A stretch of DNA of 64,000 bases from Branchiostoma floridae. Lineage: Eukaryota > Chordata > Leptocardii > Amphioxiformes > Branchiostomatidae. Of the stretch, positions 31,916 through 51,100 are shown one piece after another. The position numbers were made by a program, and so were the translations under genes. Location: contig NC_049982.1 in assembly GCF_000003815.2 (NCBI RefSeq), positions 4,452,942 through 4,516,941 on the forward strand, written 5' to 3'. Every line of letters starts with the position of its first letter. Within the stretch, counting starts at the first letter, position 1. A model generated the notes under the pieces. The model saw only the letters and a list, made by a program, of their open reading frames with translations, had not been told where the DNA came from and did not search any database.

Positions 31916-32009
31916 AATTTCCGGTCTGTGTATTTATGATTATCTTTTCTCCAGTTGGCCATAGCTATAACTGGAGAAAAGATAATCACAAATACACAGA
32001 CCGAAAATT
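31916..32009. repeat. Compact foldback of 94 bp
   Basis: CCGGTCTGTGTATTT.TGATTA and TCTTTTCTCCAGTT are followed by the reverse complement AACTGGAGAAAAGATAATCA and AATACACAGACCG around a loop of about 12 bp. It lies between the two cyclophilin genes. Confidence 0.65.
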
Positions 32010-32357
32010 GTTTTTTTCAGGGGCATGAACGTTGGCTGAACTTTTGCAATGCAATAAATATCCACATGGCTGTGCTGGGCAAATCCTGTAGATACGAAAA
32101 AGTATAAACATTATGTATATCTAAGGTGTCTTTGTTGCAAAATAAGCTGTTGTTTACACCCATGCAGCGGGGTCAGCCCGTGACCCGGCGTAAGCCGTAT
32201 TTCAGAGAATAACTCGTTCTAGGGTGACCTTCGGTTCGACTGCACTGTGATGCGGCAGTCACGTGAAAAAAAGGGTCACAGTTCAACATTCCATCCCGTG
32301 TGTAACCAGCGTAGCACGAGGACAACCTACTCCCGCAAAAAAAAGCGAGTTGAAGAC

Positions 32358-33643
32358 ATGTCTAACCCAAAAGTCTTTTTCGACATCACCGCCGACGGTT
32401 ATTCGCTGGGCCGAATCGTCATGGAGGTGATTATTATAGTATTTGTACAATATTAAACAATGATTTTGGTAGCTATCGTGTATTAAACAAGGGCATATGC
32501 ATGCAAGGAGACAATGTACCACGCCCATGTCTAGGTAGTCGGATGTCGAAATCGTCTTGTCTTTTGAGTAGCATACATGTAATGGCCGAAACACGGGTTT
32601 ATTACTGTAACAGCAAATTGTGGGCGTTTTAGATACAATCGCGGATGTGCCGTGTGAAATTCGGCTGTCCTGCGACGGAAACGATGATCGTAGATCCTTG
32701 TCAAAGTTTGGTTTTGCCAGAGCTGCTCTTCAACTGCACCCCTCCGCACACACACAAAAAAAAAAACGTGCGAACGAATTGTGATCGTGCTTTAATACAC
32801 AACGCTTCTTTGCCTAAATCTGGTTTCTATGGAACGCTGATATAGCAAAAGGAAAAGCTGTACTGATGTAGAACATGAGTGGAAATTTCCATTACATTGT
32901 ATGTGCGTATAACGGACCTTTTCATACCCAGCCTATACATACCCGCAGGCGTGTCACCATGCCTATTCATCAATTCTTAATCAGTGACGCGCGGATCCGC
33001 AGCCAAGGTTGAGAGCATTAGTAATAGCTGTCTTGGCAATGCTCTAAAGACGAAGCTTTGCTGTGTCGTTTTACAATTACATGAACGAGAGTTTAGAATT
33101 CGGGAGAAAATAAGTCTTATTCTTTTACCTACTGTGAAGTGAGTAGTAAGTTTTTGGCATGTTCAAAAGTATAGTTTATTATCACGTTGTCGGTACAATA
33201 GAAGGTAAGGGGAGCGTTACTTCGTCATGCACGATTGAATGATATGTGTACTTCAAGCCATTATCACACAGCAGCACACAAAATGGCTCACAAACGAGTC
33301 TGGGAGCTCAAAAGGACCCTCCTGGCCTGAATACGGCCAGTGTTCTCACAACAAGCACTGCGCGATCTTAGGGTCCGGCTGTCAGTTACCATCCACGGCA
33401 ATAGGGTATACTTAGAGGCGAAAATAAGATTTTGAAACTTGACGGTTGAGAAGATTGCGCATATACCACTCTTCCCTGTCCTCCAATTAATATTCATTCC
33501 ATCTCAAGATAACAATGGTTCTATGCTTTATTTTACAGCTACGTGCCGATGTTGTCCCCAAGACAGCAGGTGAGGGCTTGTCTGTATTCAACCATCCTGT
33601 CAGAATATATAAATATGCCATATATATATATATATATATATAT

Positions 33644-33704
<61 letters not shown>

Positions 33705-35369
33705 GCCATTACATCATGATTTTTGGTGGCAACACATAACGTTGCTCACATTATTCCATTATACACGTACAATGTCATGTACTGAGTCAGACTATAGCTT
33801 TCCATGTTTATGGTACCAACATTTCATGACGTGTGTAAATTTAGATTGAGTAAAAACAATTCCATATTTAAACATCCAACATGCGTGCATACCTGCGTCA
33901 AGGTCACGTGAGTGTAAACACCATATAAGGTACGTTTAACCATCCAGCATGGCGTACAGTAAAATGCCATGATAACGTGTGTGCAAACATGCATGTAAGG
34001 CAGACTGAAATCCAGAATGTCCACGCCTCATCTCTGCTGCAAATATCGCCTGCGTGCCTGCAGTTAGCCAGACGACGGAATTAACTAGCGTAGAGATATC
34101 GATGCGTAAAGCTTAGGGCACAGCCCGCCGCACGTGCAAATACTTGCTGTCTACTTGCCAAAACGTGGGCAATCTTTTGGGATCCGTAAGTGGTAAGTAC
34201 CGCCTCCGTACGAACTCCGTGGCCTCCCCCAAAAACGTACGGCACAAATTGCACGTACAGCGGGTTGTGCCCTTAGCTTTACAAGTTGTAATCCTCTTAA
34301 TCCATTGCCATGTACGTCTCCAGAGAACTTCCGAGCCCTGTGTACCGGGGAGAAGGGTTTTGGGTACAAGGGCTCTACCTTCCACCGGGTCATCATTGAT
34401 TTCATGTGCCAGGGGGGAGACTTCACCAACCATAACGGAACCGGAGGCAAGAGCATCTACGGCAACAAGTTCCCAGATGAGAACTTCCAACTCAAGCACA
34501 CAGGTGACACGCTGTTCTTGTCTGTTCACATTCGTCATGAGCCGTCGCACAGTCTTGATGTCGTAAAAGATTCAGGCAGGCAGTGACGGAACCAAAAGCC
34601 GCCAACATCTAAGGCAGCCTTTTTGAACATTAACAAGACAGCTGGATTTTGCGCGACTATCTCAAGTTCTGTTCTATTCTGTATTTTTGCAGGCCCGGGT
34701 ATCCTGTCCATGGCCAACGCAGGCCCGAACACCAACGGTTCACAGTTCTTTCTGTGCACTGTAAAGACTTCTTGGTGAGTGGCATTGTTTTGATAAATGT
34801 TGCGCCATCATGTATTGAACATTGTAATTATCGATGTTAGGACCAGGCTGATTTGCCATAGCCTACCGTGGACCCAGTATTTGGAACAGTCTACCACCAG
34901 ACATACACATGTACGCACAGCCCCAACTCTGGCTTCCTTTATACCCCTGTTATATTACCCACGATCTTCGGGTGTATCGATGGAAGATCGGCCAGATTTA
35001 AGATCGACAGAGGGTTGCGCGCATTTTTCACCTGAAAACCGTCCCTGTCACATATAAGTCATACCTTGTACAATTGTTGTGCAATAAAGTTATCATTATA
35101 AGCGAGGCTCGGGCGATTGCCGCAGAATCGTCGTCCGATCGATTTTCGCTACATGTGAGGGGGTATTAAGAGACTCTTAAAGTAACAGAAACGACCAAAA
35201 TGAACGGACATAATGATGGTGTTTGTGTTTCTCCAGGCTGGACGGCAAGCACGTGGTGTTCGGGAGCGTCGTGGAGGGCATGGACGTGGTGAAGAAGGTC
35301 GAGTCGTACGGCAGCGAGGCAGGCAAGACTTCCAAGAAGATCGTCATCGCCGATTGCGGGCAGCTGTGA
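32358..35369 (+). CDS. Cyclophilin A-type peptidyl-prolyl cis-trans isomerase, copy 2 (164 aa)
   Basis: Exons 32358-32426, 33539-33569, 34324-34503, 34693-34774 and 35237-35369; exon sizes match copy 1 except the last, which is 3 bp shorter (495 bp with stop). The product starts [14 protein letters not shown] and keeps [32 protein letters not shown], Trp, LDGKHVVFG and ends IVIADCGQL, so the catalytic Arg, Phe, Gln, Trp and His are intact. Differences lie mainly in surface segments (TNHNGTGG versus [16 protein letters not shown] versus TYGSSPSGK). Same orientation and structure as copy 1, about 6.9 kb downstream: a tandem duplicate, predicted active and cytosolic. The CACGTG E-box is kept upstream (32260-32265) but no TATA-like box. 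Confidence 0.93.
33616..33708. repeat. (AT)n tract with GCCATAT palindromes
   Basis: About 90 bp of AT dinucleotides bounded and interrupted by GCCATATAT/ATATGGCATAT blocks, giving an extended self-complementary tract in intron 2 of cyclophilin copy 2. Confidence 0.9.
34108..34280. mobile_element. MITE with AAAGCTTAGGGCACA ends, copy 1
   Basis: Ends AAAGCTTAGGGCACA...CACGTGCAA and TTGCACGTAC...TGTGCCCTTAGCTTT are inverted repeats. The interior includes TTTTGGGATCCGTAAGTGGT. A longer relative is at 38186-38511. It sits just upstream of exon 3 of cyclophilin copy 2. Confidence 0.7.
34942..35165. mobile_element. MITE of the TACCCC-ended family, copy 3
   Basis: Starts TACCCCTGTTATATTACCC, ends CATGTGAGGGGGTA, with TTA on both sides (34939-34941 and 35166-35168). 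It is inverted relative to copy 2 at 28072-28303 and shares its interior. It lies in the last intron of cyclophilin copy 2. Confidence 0.8.
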
Positions 35370-35626
35370 CGTGGTCGTCTGGGGTTCTGTTGATCACAGA
35401 TTGATCATAGATTTATTGATCTCTGTTGCCGTTCATTCTTGGTGTTGCAGGCAAACGAACGTGTAATGGCTTAAAAGAATCGACTAATTTGGTGACTCAT
35501 CAAAAACTACTGAAATGTGGTCGTCTGTGATCTTGATAACTCTAACAGGCTAACCACTCTGACTATATAGAGACAAAAGTTTGCCAGGGGAGTTTGGCCA
35601 CTATATGATTTCATTTTCCCACACAT

Positions 35627-36037
35627 TTAGGCCATGTTGATTTAATTATATGTCTGACATCCAATCGCGCATCAATTTTTGGGCGTTTCCAAAAATAAAA
35701 TAAAAAGTTTTCACCGTACAAAGCAGCTTAAAATATATGCAGCTTAAATATAAGCAAATATCTGCTGTGCATTGCAAAAAAATTGGAAAACGTATAGTAA
35801 TGTCATAGAATATTCAAGGTTAAAGAAGATGTGAAAGAACAAAAATTAAGAATCAACGGTTCGGAATACATCGTATCATATTCTTATCTGTGCGTTCAGT
35901 CAAATGTACAACCTTTCTGACCACAAGATTTCATAATGAAGACAACTTTTTTGGGTCAAAGATTTTATACGCACGCTCGCATCAGAATTCGGGTTCCCAG
36001 GGGATGTCATCCATATAATCAAATCAACATGGCCTAA
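35627..36037. mobile_element. MITE with TTAGGCCATGTTGATTT ends
   Basis: The left arm TTAGGCCATGTTGATTTAAT and the right arm ATCAAATCAACATGGCCTAA are inverted, extended by TATATG.(A/C)TGACATCC. A partial copy is at 5333-5590. The element separates two copies of the cyclophilin 3' flank repeat. Confidence 0.7.
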
Positions 36038-36169
36038 GGAATCTAACAGAGCTAGCTCAAGTCCCACATGTCTCTGTTGCCATTTAATCTTGGTGGTGCA
36101 GGCAAACGTGCAATGGCTTAGAAGAATCCAATTAAAATTAATGAAAACTTTTGGTGGCTCATCAAAGAA

Positions 36170-37400
36170 AATGCATGTTTTCTGCTTAGTCAATTTCGTC
36201 AACGCCAACGTCTTTATACACAATATCATGTGAAAAATACAGGAAGGTTAATGTTTCACCCTAAGCCTGCAAAAACACTTCGGCATTATTCCCAAGAATG
36301 ATTAAAGATTGCTATTGCTCTATATTATCTGTTTTTGCGTTGTTATCCATAAGTAGTTTCATCATTGGTCAATCAACTGAACATAGTTTTCGTATGCATA
36401 CAACCTTATTTCTCCTATTCAAACGATTCGACAGTACTTCTCTGCTGTCTTTCTTATAGTATAGAATAAAAGAATGAAAATAAAAAAGATCATTTTACAC
36501 TGAAGAATGCAGCTGATAGACTGTCAAAGCGTATTTATAGCAGAAAAATAAATTAACGGTTGTGTACTTAAGAAAACTCAGTGTTCAATCGGTGTTATGT
36601 TTGTCCCACGCTGTCTGGTTACAATCTGTGTCTATGCGATCACATAAATAGGTCATGATTGTCAGCGACAAATGAAAGATCAGTTACTGGACAGAGTTTG
36701 TGGAACAAAGTAGTGCAGAGTCTGACTGCGCACCGGGGATGATGGTGACGGTCATCTCGTGGAATGTGCGCATCGAGTTTTTGTATGTAGGTCTTGTCCT
36801 GCATGTGTGGCATCCGTCTGTCTCGGAAGACAATGGTAGGCAGACAGGGTGGGTTAGGTGACCTGTCTGCCTGGCCTGCACGTGACTTTTTAAGGTGAAG
36901 GAGGGGGGGCCGTGCACTTCCTTCTCCACCCTCTCGTCCACTGTCCTACAGGGGCAACTGTGTGCAACGTGTAAGACGGCCCCAGCAGATGCAGGTTTGT
37001 TGTTTCTGCATGTAAGCCTTGTCCAAAATGTAGGTCTGATAGGTCTAAATTTCCAGGACAAAAGGATATGTCTGTTGCTGAACTGGTAGTAGTTTCACAG
37101 CTGACCTCCTGGTTCCAATTTTTTGGTAACTGAGAGACCGTGTTTAATCCCGTGAAGGGCATTTATTTGTCTATTTCATTTTCCATCTTGAAGACTCCTG
37201 GGTGACTCCTTCAGCATTTTTGTTGATTTTTAAGGGTGCCCAAGCATCTCGATTCAGTCTTTCAGAACGAACGTAAAGTGAGGACCCCTTGTTCAATAAG
37301 GTACTAGTGCGTCGAGCAAGATAAAGAGGAAGGGCTAGGATCCTATCCCCGTAAAATATATACCCTGCTACTGAAACAGCAAAGAAACTTGCCCTGTGTG
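36170..37400. other. Intergenic DNA, no gene recognised
   Basis: Between the second cyclophilin and the first esterase. AT-rich to about 36680, then more balanced. Open frames here show no recognisable domain, codon preference or splice context. Confidence 0.4.
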
Positions 37401-37419
37401 CCATACAAGCCATACAAGG

Positions 37420-37590
37420 GTGTGAATGATCGAACGAACGTGTCCCAGGACAGTGCCGAGGGGGCGTGTCTAACGCGCGAGCAGTCAAATCGCTGTGCGG
37501 ATATCATCATTGTGTATGCACACTATATATACCGCTTATCTACCGCTGGCCTCCCCAGCTACAGGAGTATAGACATTCCCAGCTCGCACC
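37420..37590 (+). promoter_or_regulatory. Promoter/5' UTR of esterase 1 with TATA-like box
   Basis: TATATATA at 37524-37531 lies about 60 bp before the start codon, with GCCGAGG.GGCGTGTCTAACGC and CGCTTATCTACCGCTG blocks around it. The inverted paralogue (56452-56580) has the same blocks but CACACTACCGC in place of CACACTATATATACCGC, i.e. the TATA stretch is missing. Confidence 0.6.
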
Positions 37591-43656
<6,066 letters not shown>

Positions 43657-43659
43657 ATG

Positions 43660-43765
43660 GGAAATGTCGTCGCCATTTAAGACGGGCGTTGCCATATAAG
43701 ACGGTCGTCGCCATTTAAGACGGTCGTCGCCATTTAAGACGGTGGTCGCCACATCTGAGCGTTTC
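43660..43765 (+). repeat. 19-bp tandem repeat in the 3' UTR of esterase 1
   Basis: Four to five units of GACGGTCGTCGCCATTTAA start four bases after the stop codon. They are absent behind the paralogue, so this expansion followed the duplication. Confidence 0.8.
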
Positions 43766-43769
43766 ATAT

Positions 43770-45160
43770 AACTTTGGGGTCTGGGGGTGTTAGATAAGAA
43801 GTAAAAAGGTATATAAGGCAACAGTTTGATTACAACTGTACAGCAGTGTCGTCATGAATAGTAAAAAAATAGGAAAAATAAGAAAGTGACCACCGCGGGA
43901 TCGACCTGTAATCGCTAACGGACTACGTCAAGGAACATCACTGTGTGGTAAATACATTTAGTTAAAGTGAGTGGATCAATACATTCCGGCCAAAAATGGG
44001 GTAGGGAATTTCCCGAGCAGCGTTGTAACCCTGCTTCGCCTATTGATTCAGTGAAGTCAAGCTTGCCTAATCTTGATGTTTCTGACTTAGGGAGAAGAGA
44101 TGCTGCCACAGTTATCGCTATGGGCCGCTTCATGATGGTATAACATTAGGCCCTACGAACCTGATTTTTTTTTTAAAGTGATAAAACGTTACATATTTTC
44201 AAATACACGTAGAAAGGCAACGACCATTTACGAGACAGAAATTAGCGCAGTGGAATGCTGAGATATGATGGCCCAAACAGGTTATATTAGAATTTTATTA
44301 GAATTATCCAGCAGGTTTCAGAGTCAAATAGGACACGGAAATTTCAATACTGAAAGTTTGCATGTGCCGGAGACGCATTTGGCGGTTTTGCCAACAGTGT
44401 GTCATGGTTGCAACATGTGTCTATATCAACTTTAGCCCATGAAAAAACAAGCGGGATCAATGGACGAATGATTTATTGCGCAACAATTGCATCCATGACA
44501 ATGTATGAATAACACCAATTACAGTATAGTACTACCATTACACATATATATAATATTACAACAATTCTAGTTACTACAATACTAGTGGACTATTGGAATC
44601 TATGGTATTCAATAAAGGTAACTATTACATACATCAGATTGAGTACTACTGTGTTACTTTCATGCAGATTCTTATAAAAAATCTGAACAAAAATATTGAG
44701 AGTTATTTCATAATCCACTTAATTAGAAAACAGTGGAATATCAATTCCAGCTTAGCCAGTGAAGAAACCTCAAGTTACCTTTTAAAATATGGTGGTGTAC
44801 TTGAAAGGCAACCTAGTAAGCAATATCAGCCCGGGTTGTAGCACTTCAATTATCAAAGTCAATTTTTGGGACACATTTCTACGTAATAAGATGAAGCAAC
44901 TCTATTCCATTCCATACCAACATTCAAGGAGCAAATATTAGATGCCGCAGTGGCATGACGATGCCGTGAAGTCTAACTTTCGGGGGTTACAATAATTAGG
45001 GAATCCTTGCGCGGCTTGTTTCTGCGCCGTTTTTAATCGCTCAAAGGATGAAATAATGATGTAAATGTGACAATATAGTGCAGTAGATATCAATTCTATA
45101 CATTTTTTTCCACTTTTAATGCTGTAATATTGCTTAGGTTGCCTTGAACATGAAATTCAG
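43770..45160. other. Convergent intergenic region, no gene recognised
   Basis: About 1.4 kb separating the 3' ends of the two esterases. The stretch near 44465-44540 (TTTATTGCGCAACAATTG, ACAATGTATG) resembles the 3' ends of LINE fragments elsewhere in the window. Otherwise only AT-rich sequence. Confidence 0.4.
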
Positions 45161-48100
45161 CTACAGCTCGTACTTTTTGGACGACGCTATCATTTCAGGA
45201 ATGACGTCATTCCACAGCGCCACCCTGTCCGGGTGCAGCCCTACGTCAGCAGATGACGTCAGCCCCAGGTTCATGTAGGCGGGGCTGTCCGGTGTGTACC
45301 GGGGCCACTCTGGTACCGTGGGGCTGTCTGCCGGGCCGCCGGTACGGTCAGACGGGTTCCTGGGGGGGGGGGGGATTTAGATTTTACTGAGCAGTAGTTG
45401 TGAAAAATACTTCTATAATTCATGTGATTAAGACATATTGGATAAGCAGCAACCAGCTGTATAGGTACATCAGGTCAATGCAAGATCCTATTGAATAACA
45501 AGATTCTTTGGTCACAGCCAAGCGTTCTCTTCAACCGACCTTTCGGTGACCGTCTGTCACCTTCCTCGAGGCAATTCTGACTGGTTCACATTGTACTGCA
45601 GCACAGGTGTTGCTGCTCACAGATTCAATGTGAACCAGTCAGAATTGCACTGAGGAAGGTGACAGACGGTGATCGAAATGTCGGTTGAATAAAAGACATT
45701 TATTACGTCTGGGCTTTACAACCATCTCTCAAAAGTGACGGGGAACGCCATAGACTTTCTGCAACTTATGATCTCGTGTTTTATCTGCATAAGTTGACGT
45801 CAGAGAAGATTGCTTATTCCTTGACAATGACTGGAGTTGGGCTGTGGGAAATTTGGGTAAGTCCAATTTCGTGTTGGAAATTACGGTTCAACTTTGATCC
45901 AAAACCAGGTGTCATATACAAGTATGAGGTCAATGTGCAATATTCTATTAACGGGCAAAGTCACATTATGTTCACATAAATCGATACAAGAAACAAAATG
46001 GTAAACTTCATTGATAAGGTAAACAGTATAGTGTATACGGCACGTGCCTACCGTAGATGTTGTAGTAGTAGCATTAATGCGGTTCTTCTTTGTTATGAGT
46101 TCCATGTGAATCGGTCTATACAGATATGCTGTCAGGGCATGACAAAAGTAAGTTGAAAGTGTTGTGGATTCTGTCTGAAACGTCTGACCGTTTTTAAAAC
46201 CGTATCCAGTAGCCTGAGTGGTTGCTACTTGGCGGATCTTAATACATGGATGTCTAACCTTCATAGACGTAAATTCAAAGCCTGGCGAACTTACCCGGTT
46301 CGAGCGAAGTTGGCCCAGTACGCCATGATGTCCCCGCTGACCTTCCTGTCTTCTGACGAAAACGGAAGTAGGCCCCCTCCCTCCCCCATCCTGGTACTCA
46401 ACGGTACGTCCAGGAAGGGCCAACCCGTCACCATGAAGACGTCATCACTGTGGTCGGCCCCCATCCAGCCTGGTCGGACGGCAGAGGCGAACGCAGGCGG
46501 GTAATGGTACTCGTACAGGTACGCTTTGGAGCCAGACGCTGGAGAGGAACAGAGAGGAGTACTTATGTCATTGAATTAAACACACTGCCAACACGCACGC
46601 ACAGTGACATCAACAACTAAGATAACGATTCTGGAAACTTATCAGTATCTGTGTTGGTAGTAATCATAGTACGTATACAATGCTTTCTTCCAACACAAAG
46701 AAATTTAAGCATTGTACGACGGGGGTGATCACATAAGTCCTCGGACCCAGCCAGAAAAGTCTTATATAAATATGTACCAAAATTCAAATTATTGTGATCA
46801 TTACTTTGCAGGCGACACCCAGTAATGGTAGGTAAGGGAGAAGGAAAGAAACATGGACAATTGACCTGACCTGTGGTGTGCGGGTCAACTTGCGCTGCTG
46901 GAAGTCAGACACCCAATTCTTTTTGCTTGAAATAGAAAGAGAATCATTTTGACAATGTCTTTTGTTAATTTACGGCATGGGGAAGTCGACCCACACACAT
47001 CTGATCACAATTCACACCACTTTTTTCTCGCCACTTACCTTCTGATTTGCAAAAAAACGAATGCCTGTAAAGTAATGACTGCAATGATTTGAAATTTGGC
47101 GGATATTGATAAAAGGCTCCATACTATGAAGTTGTGCCTCAAAATCTGAGTTGTGCTTGTTATTTCTGGGTGGGGCAGAGAACTTATTGATCACCCCTCG
47201 TACAACATTAGATAATTTTAAATTCGGGTTGTTCCAATAAGCTGATTCCAGGTTTGAACTGCACGTGCTCAGAGAGATTCGTTGTTGGTAATATGTCAAA
47301 GTTGAAGGCCATAAACAAAACTGGAAACGTATCAAGCACGGTCTAGACAAGAGAAAATGATATCAAGAGGATCCTCATTTTCATCGGATTCACACAACAC
47401 TGTAAGCTTTTGCAGTATGTTCAATCATTCATGAAAGATAACAAATATTTGAGTAACCAATCTCCCGTCTTACATCCCTGACTTGGAGTACCTGCATGCT
47501 TATAATTCATTTTAAAAAGATCATCGAATTAAACACTTGGCAAAGGTACACATCAACAACTTTAGGCAAGAAGATTTTATCAACGACGACAAGAAGCTTT
47601 TATCAAAATACACGGCCGAGTATTCACAATCTCCAAATGTGAGGGATAAGTGATACCAATCACAGATTTTCTGGCATTCATTTAATTTCTGTACTTGAGC
47701 AGAATCACCAACTGATCAAGGCCTAAGATTTGATTAGTATTCTCTTTGGTATGGAATTAAGTAAAAAGAATATATCATCCCACCTGCGTGTCTATTAGCG
47801 GTGTCCACCGTGGGTGCCACGAACATCCAGTCACCGTAAAAGTTGGAGAACTGCCGCTGTATGGCCATGGGGTCGTCCGGCTTGTCCTGGTCACGGTACA
47901 GCTGCCGAGCGGCGGCCACGATACTGGCCGTGTGGGAACTCTGGCATCGTGAGAGAAAGGAAGAAAAGATAGCAGAGACACATTTTTTAATTGGGCAAAT
48001 GTGTACATTTTCAAATATTGGCAACTTACGTCATTTACTTGCTCATTTCACAGCTGTTACGTGCGATTTACAGTACGGTTGAAAACGATGTATTTTTAAA

Positions 48101-51100
48101 CGGGTGAAAATTGGTGCATGTGTCGATATCATTCATACAATTGCCATGGCCTAACAACGACAAGAAAAGCTAATTGGGTTCTATTACCGGATAAAGTCCT
48201 CCTATGAGCGCCTTGAGGTGGCGGTTGAAAGTGTCCTCTGTCATGCCCTGTCCAAACTTCGGCTCGACCAGAGACGCCAGCAGAGATCCGAACTCGTCGT
48301 TGGTCACTCCAAGAAGATAGTCCACGGGGTGTGCCCGGCCCCGGTCGTACAGATCATCGGGGTGCGCCGGGAGGAAGCTCCCGTCGACTACCGGCCCGAA
48401 ACTGTCCCACATCGACGACTTGATGACGTCCTGCTGAGCACCGACGAGCTCGTCTGCTGGTTTCTGCCGGAGACAGGACACCATGCTCCCCGTGTCCTTA
48501 CCATCACAGCCGACCGCTTCAGCCAACGTCGTGGCAACTCCCAACGGCTTGATAATGGTTCCGAACGAGTTGCAGGTGCCGCTCTGCGAGATGGCCCGCC
48601 GGAAGAGCCCCTTGCAGAGAGGAGAGACCACGTGGTAGCAGACGCTCATGGCACCAGCAGATTCGCCGAAGAGCGTGACTCGGTCAGGATCTCCTCCGAA
48701 GTTCCGGATGTTTTCTTTCACCCACGTCATCGCCTGGATCTGGAAAAAGGAATTGGCGTTATGCGATGGTCGTTGTCTTTGTTTAAGTGGCTTAGCAATA
48801 AGCATCTTTCAAACGTTGCCTACTTTTCTCCTTGCGAGGCTAGTTGGGAGTTAACCGTCAATATAGATGGGATATAGATTTCATTTTGTCACACAAAGCT
48901 GGGCAGTTGTCGATAATTATCCGTTCAACGTTTGTAATACATATTTTGTCATTTTACTCCTTCCTAGCACGTAAAGATTAAGTAAAAATGCATCGACAAA
49001 TACCTTTCCCAGAAATTTTTGATATCTATTTCATCTCACTTCGCCGTCAATAACATAAGCTGAAACCACGTTTTTTTTAATCGAAATGCCATTAAACTTA
49101 GCTTAGTCTGCCAGCAAAATTTGCTTACAGTAATTTAAGTATTTAGTGTATTTCGTCTGTATCTGTATCTATACAGCCGGTATAACCGCCCTTCGGCGTA
49201 ACACACCAGTCTCGACTGATGTTTTGTTATAGCCATATGAAGTTAACAAACCTGATAGCAAATTCTTATTTTGCCAGAACTATTATAGAGTGGAATTTGT
49301 CATCACCAAGCACAGTAGGAGCATTTTGGCTGAATATTTTAGACAACACTTGCAAAAGTTAGGTGTGACGGGTCGTTCAGTGTAATATAACCAGCTGCTG
49401 TTGCGCTGCGTGCCTGCGAAGCTGGTTTGTTACGTCGAAGGGCGGTTATACCGGCTATATAGATACAGATACAAATAAAGAAACAAGCTTAAGCAAAAAA
49501 AGTACGTAGTCCACCTGGTCCAGGAAGCCGAAGTTCCCAGGCGCGTTCTCGTCCCCAGTGCTGAGGAAACCCAGCGCCCCCAGGCGATAGTTGATGGTGA
49601 CGACAACCACGTCCTGATGAGCGGCCATGGCGGCGAAAGGTTGAGGGCGTCCCGTGCCGATTTGGAACGACCCACCGTGGATCCACAGGAGAACCTGGAG
49701 ATGTGAGGTGGAAGTTTGTTATACACCTTTGCAGCAATGGGAGTGAGAGTAATTCCTCTATAGTTAGAGGCAGATGTTAAATCACATTTTTTTAGGTATT
49801 GGCACAATTCCTCCTTTGAGCCAAGATGATGGGTAATTTTTCAGACATTAACACATATACTTACGAAACTAAACTTTTTGGATGTCTCTTTTCCCTTTGG
49901 GCGGGGGAATGTGGACTTACGTTCAAATTGTGTTTTGCTATTCGGTATTGTCTACTTGCCTTGGTATTCTTTATCATCCACTGTTTGACTGTTTTGGTAA
50001 ATATCTTATTTTCCGGGCTGTAGAAGTGGCGGCGAGTAACGCTATATAATTTGTATAACTTGTTTCGTCCGTGTATTTGTGTTTGATGAAAAAAATAAAA
50101 CACACACACACACACGCACGCACTTACTGGCAGTCTCGTGTCATTTGCAACAGTTGGTGTCTCAACGTTCAGCGTGAGGCAATCTTCATCGAAGTCGTGG
50201 TGTTGGAGCTGGAAGGGAAGAATGTACAGCATGCTCGGCCCTTGTGGACAGTAGGGACCAAGTCTGGTGGCGTTTCTCACTCCCTTCCACGGAGCTACAG
50301 GCTGTGGGGTGCGGAACCGCAGGTCTCCGACAGGCGGCGCTGCGTACGGGATGCCCAGGAAGCTGTAGACCGGTTTGTCGGGCAGGTCGTTGGTGTGCTG
50401 CACTGTTCCCCGCACATCGCCGCTCGCCGTGCGCACAACAGGGACGCCATTGCCACTGTCAGCAGCTGCTGGGAATTAGTGTTTACAATTGAACTCGTAC
50501 AGTAACTTGACTGGGGCCGATGTCGTCAAGTATGAACATCATCATCTTTATTTCGCACAAAAACACTTTGAAAAATAATATATTCCCACTCACGTTGCCT
50601 CAGTGGAGAGTTAAGGACTGGGGTGAGAAGACCGAGGCATCGTGGAATCCGAGATTCCATGCTTACCCGTAAAATACTTAGGGGGTGGGTGGGTGGGGGG
50701 GCTAAAAATTTGACTGCACTTCTTTCCCGTGCTCCCCCCCATCTACTAATATCCTCTTCAGCAGAAAAGGTGAAGAATTGCTCCGAAACTTGATATCATG
50801 TGTTGCGCTCTGTTGTTCAGATATAACACAGAAAAGACACCTACACTTGAACAGAACTTTATTGCCCGACAATTGTACATGATATGGCAACTATTATTAC
50901 ACAAAGTACCAAATGACTGACACTCGGTTTTATTCCGACTGCTGTACCACATGAGAAAGAGCCATACACTCTTTGTGTCTGGCGGTAGGCTGTTCCAGAC
51001 ATTGGGCCCATGGTAGGCTATTGATCTTCTGAAGGTCTCTCGCTTAGGCTTTGGGACAACCAGTTGACTACTTGCTTTGGTTGTTCGTGTACTCTGGTCC

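Noticed and set aside
36684-37162. Minus-strand open frames of 90-125 codons between cyclophilin 2 and esterase 1
   Set aside because: No recognised domain, no repeat of the frame elsewhere, no convincing start or splice context.
46229-48877. Plus-strand frames over the esterase 2 exons
   Set aside because: Antisense shadows of the esterase exons, whose minus-strand frames align residue by residue with esterase 1.
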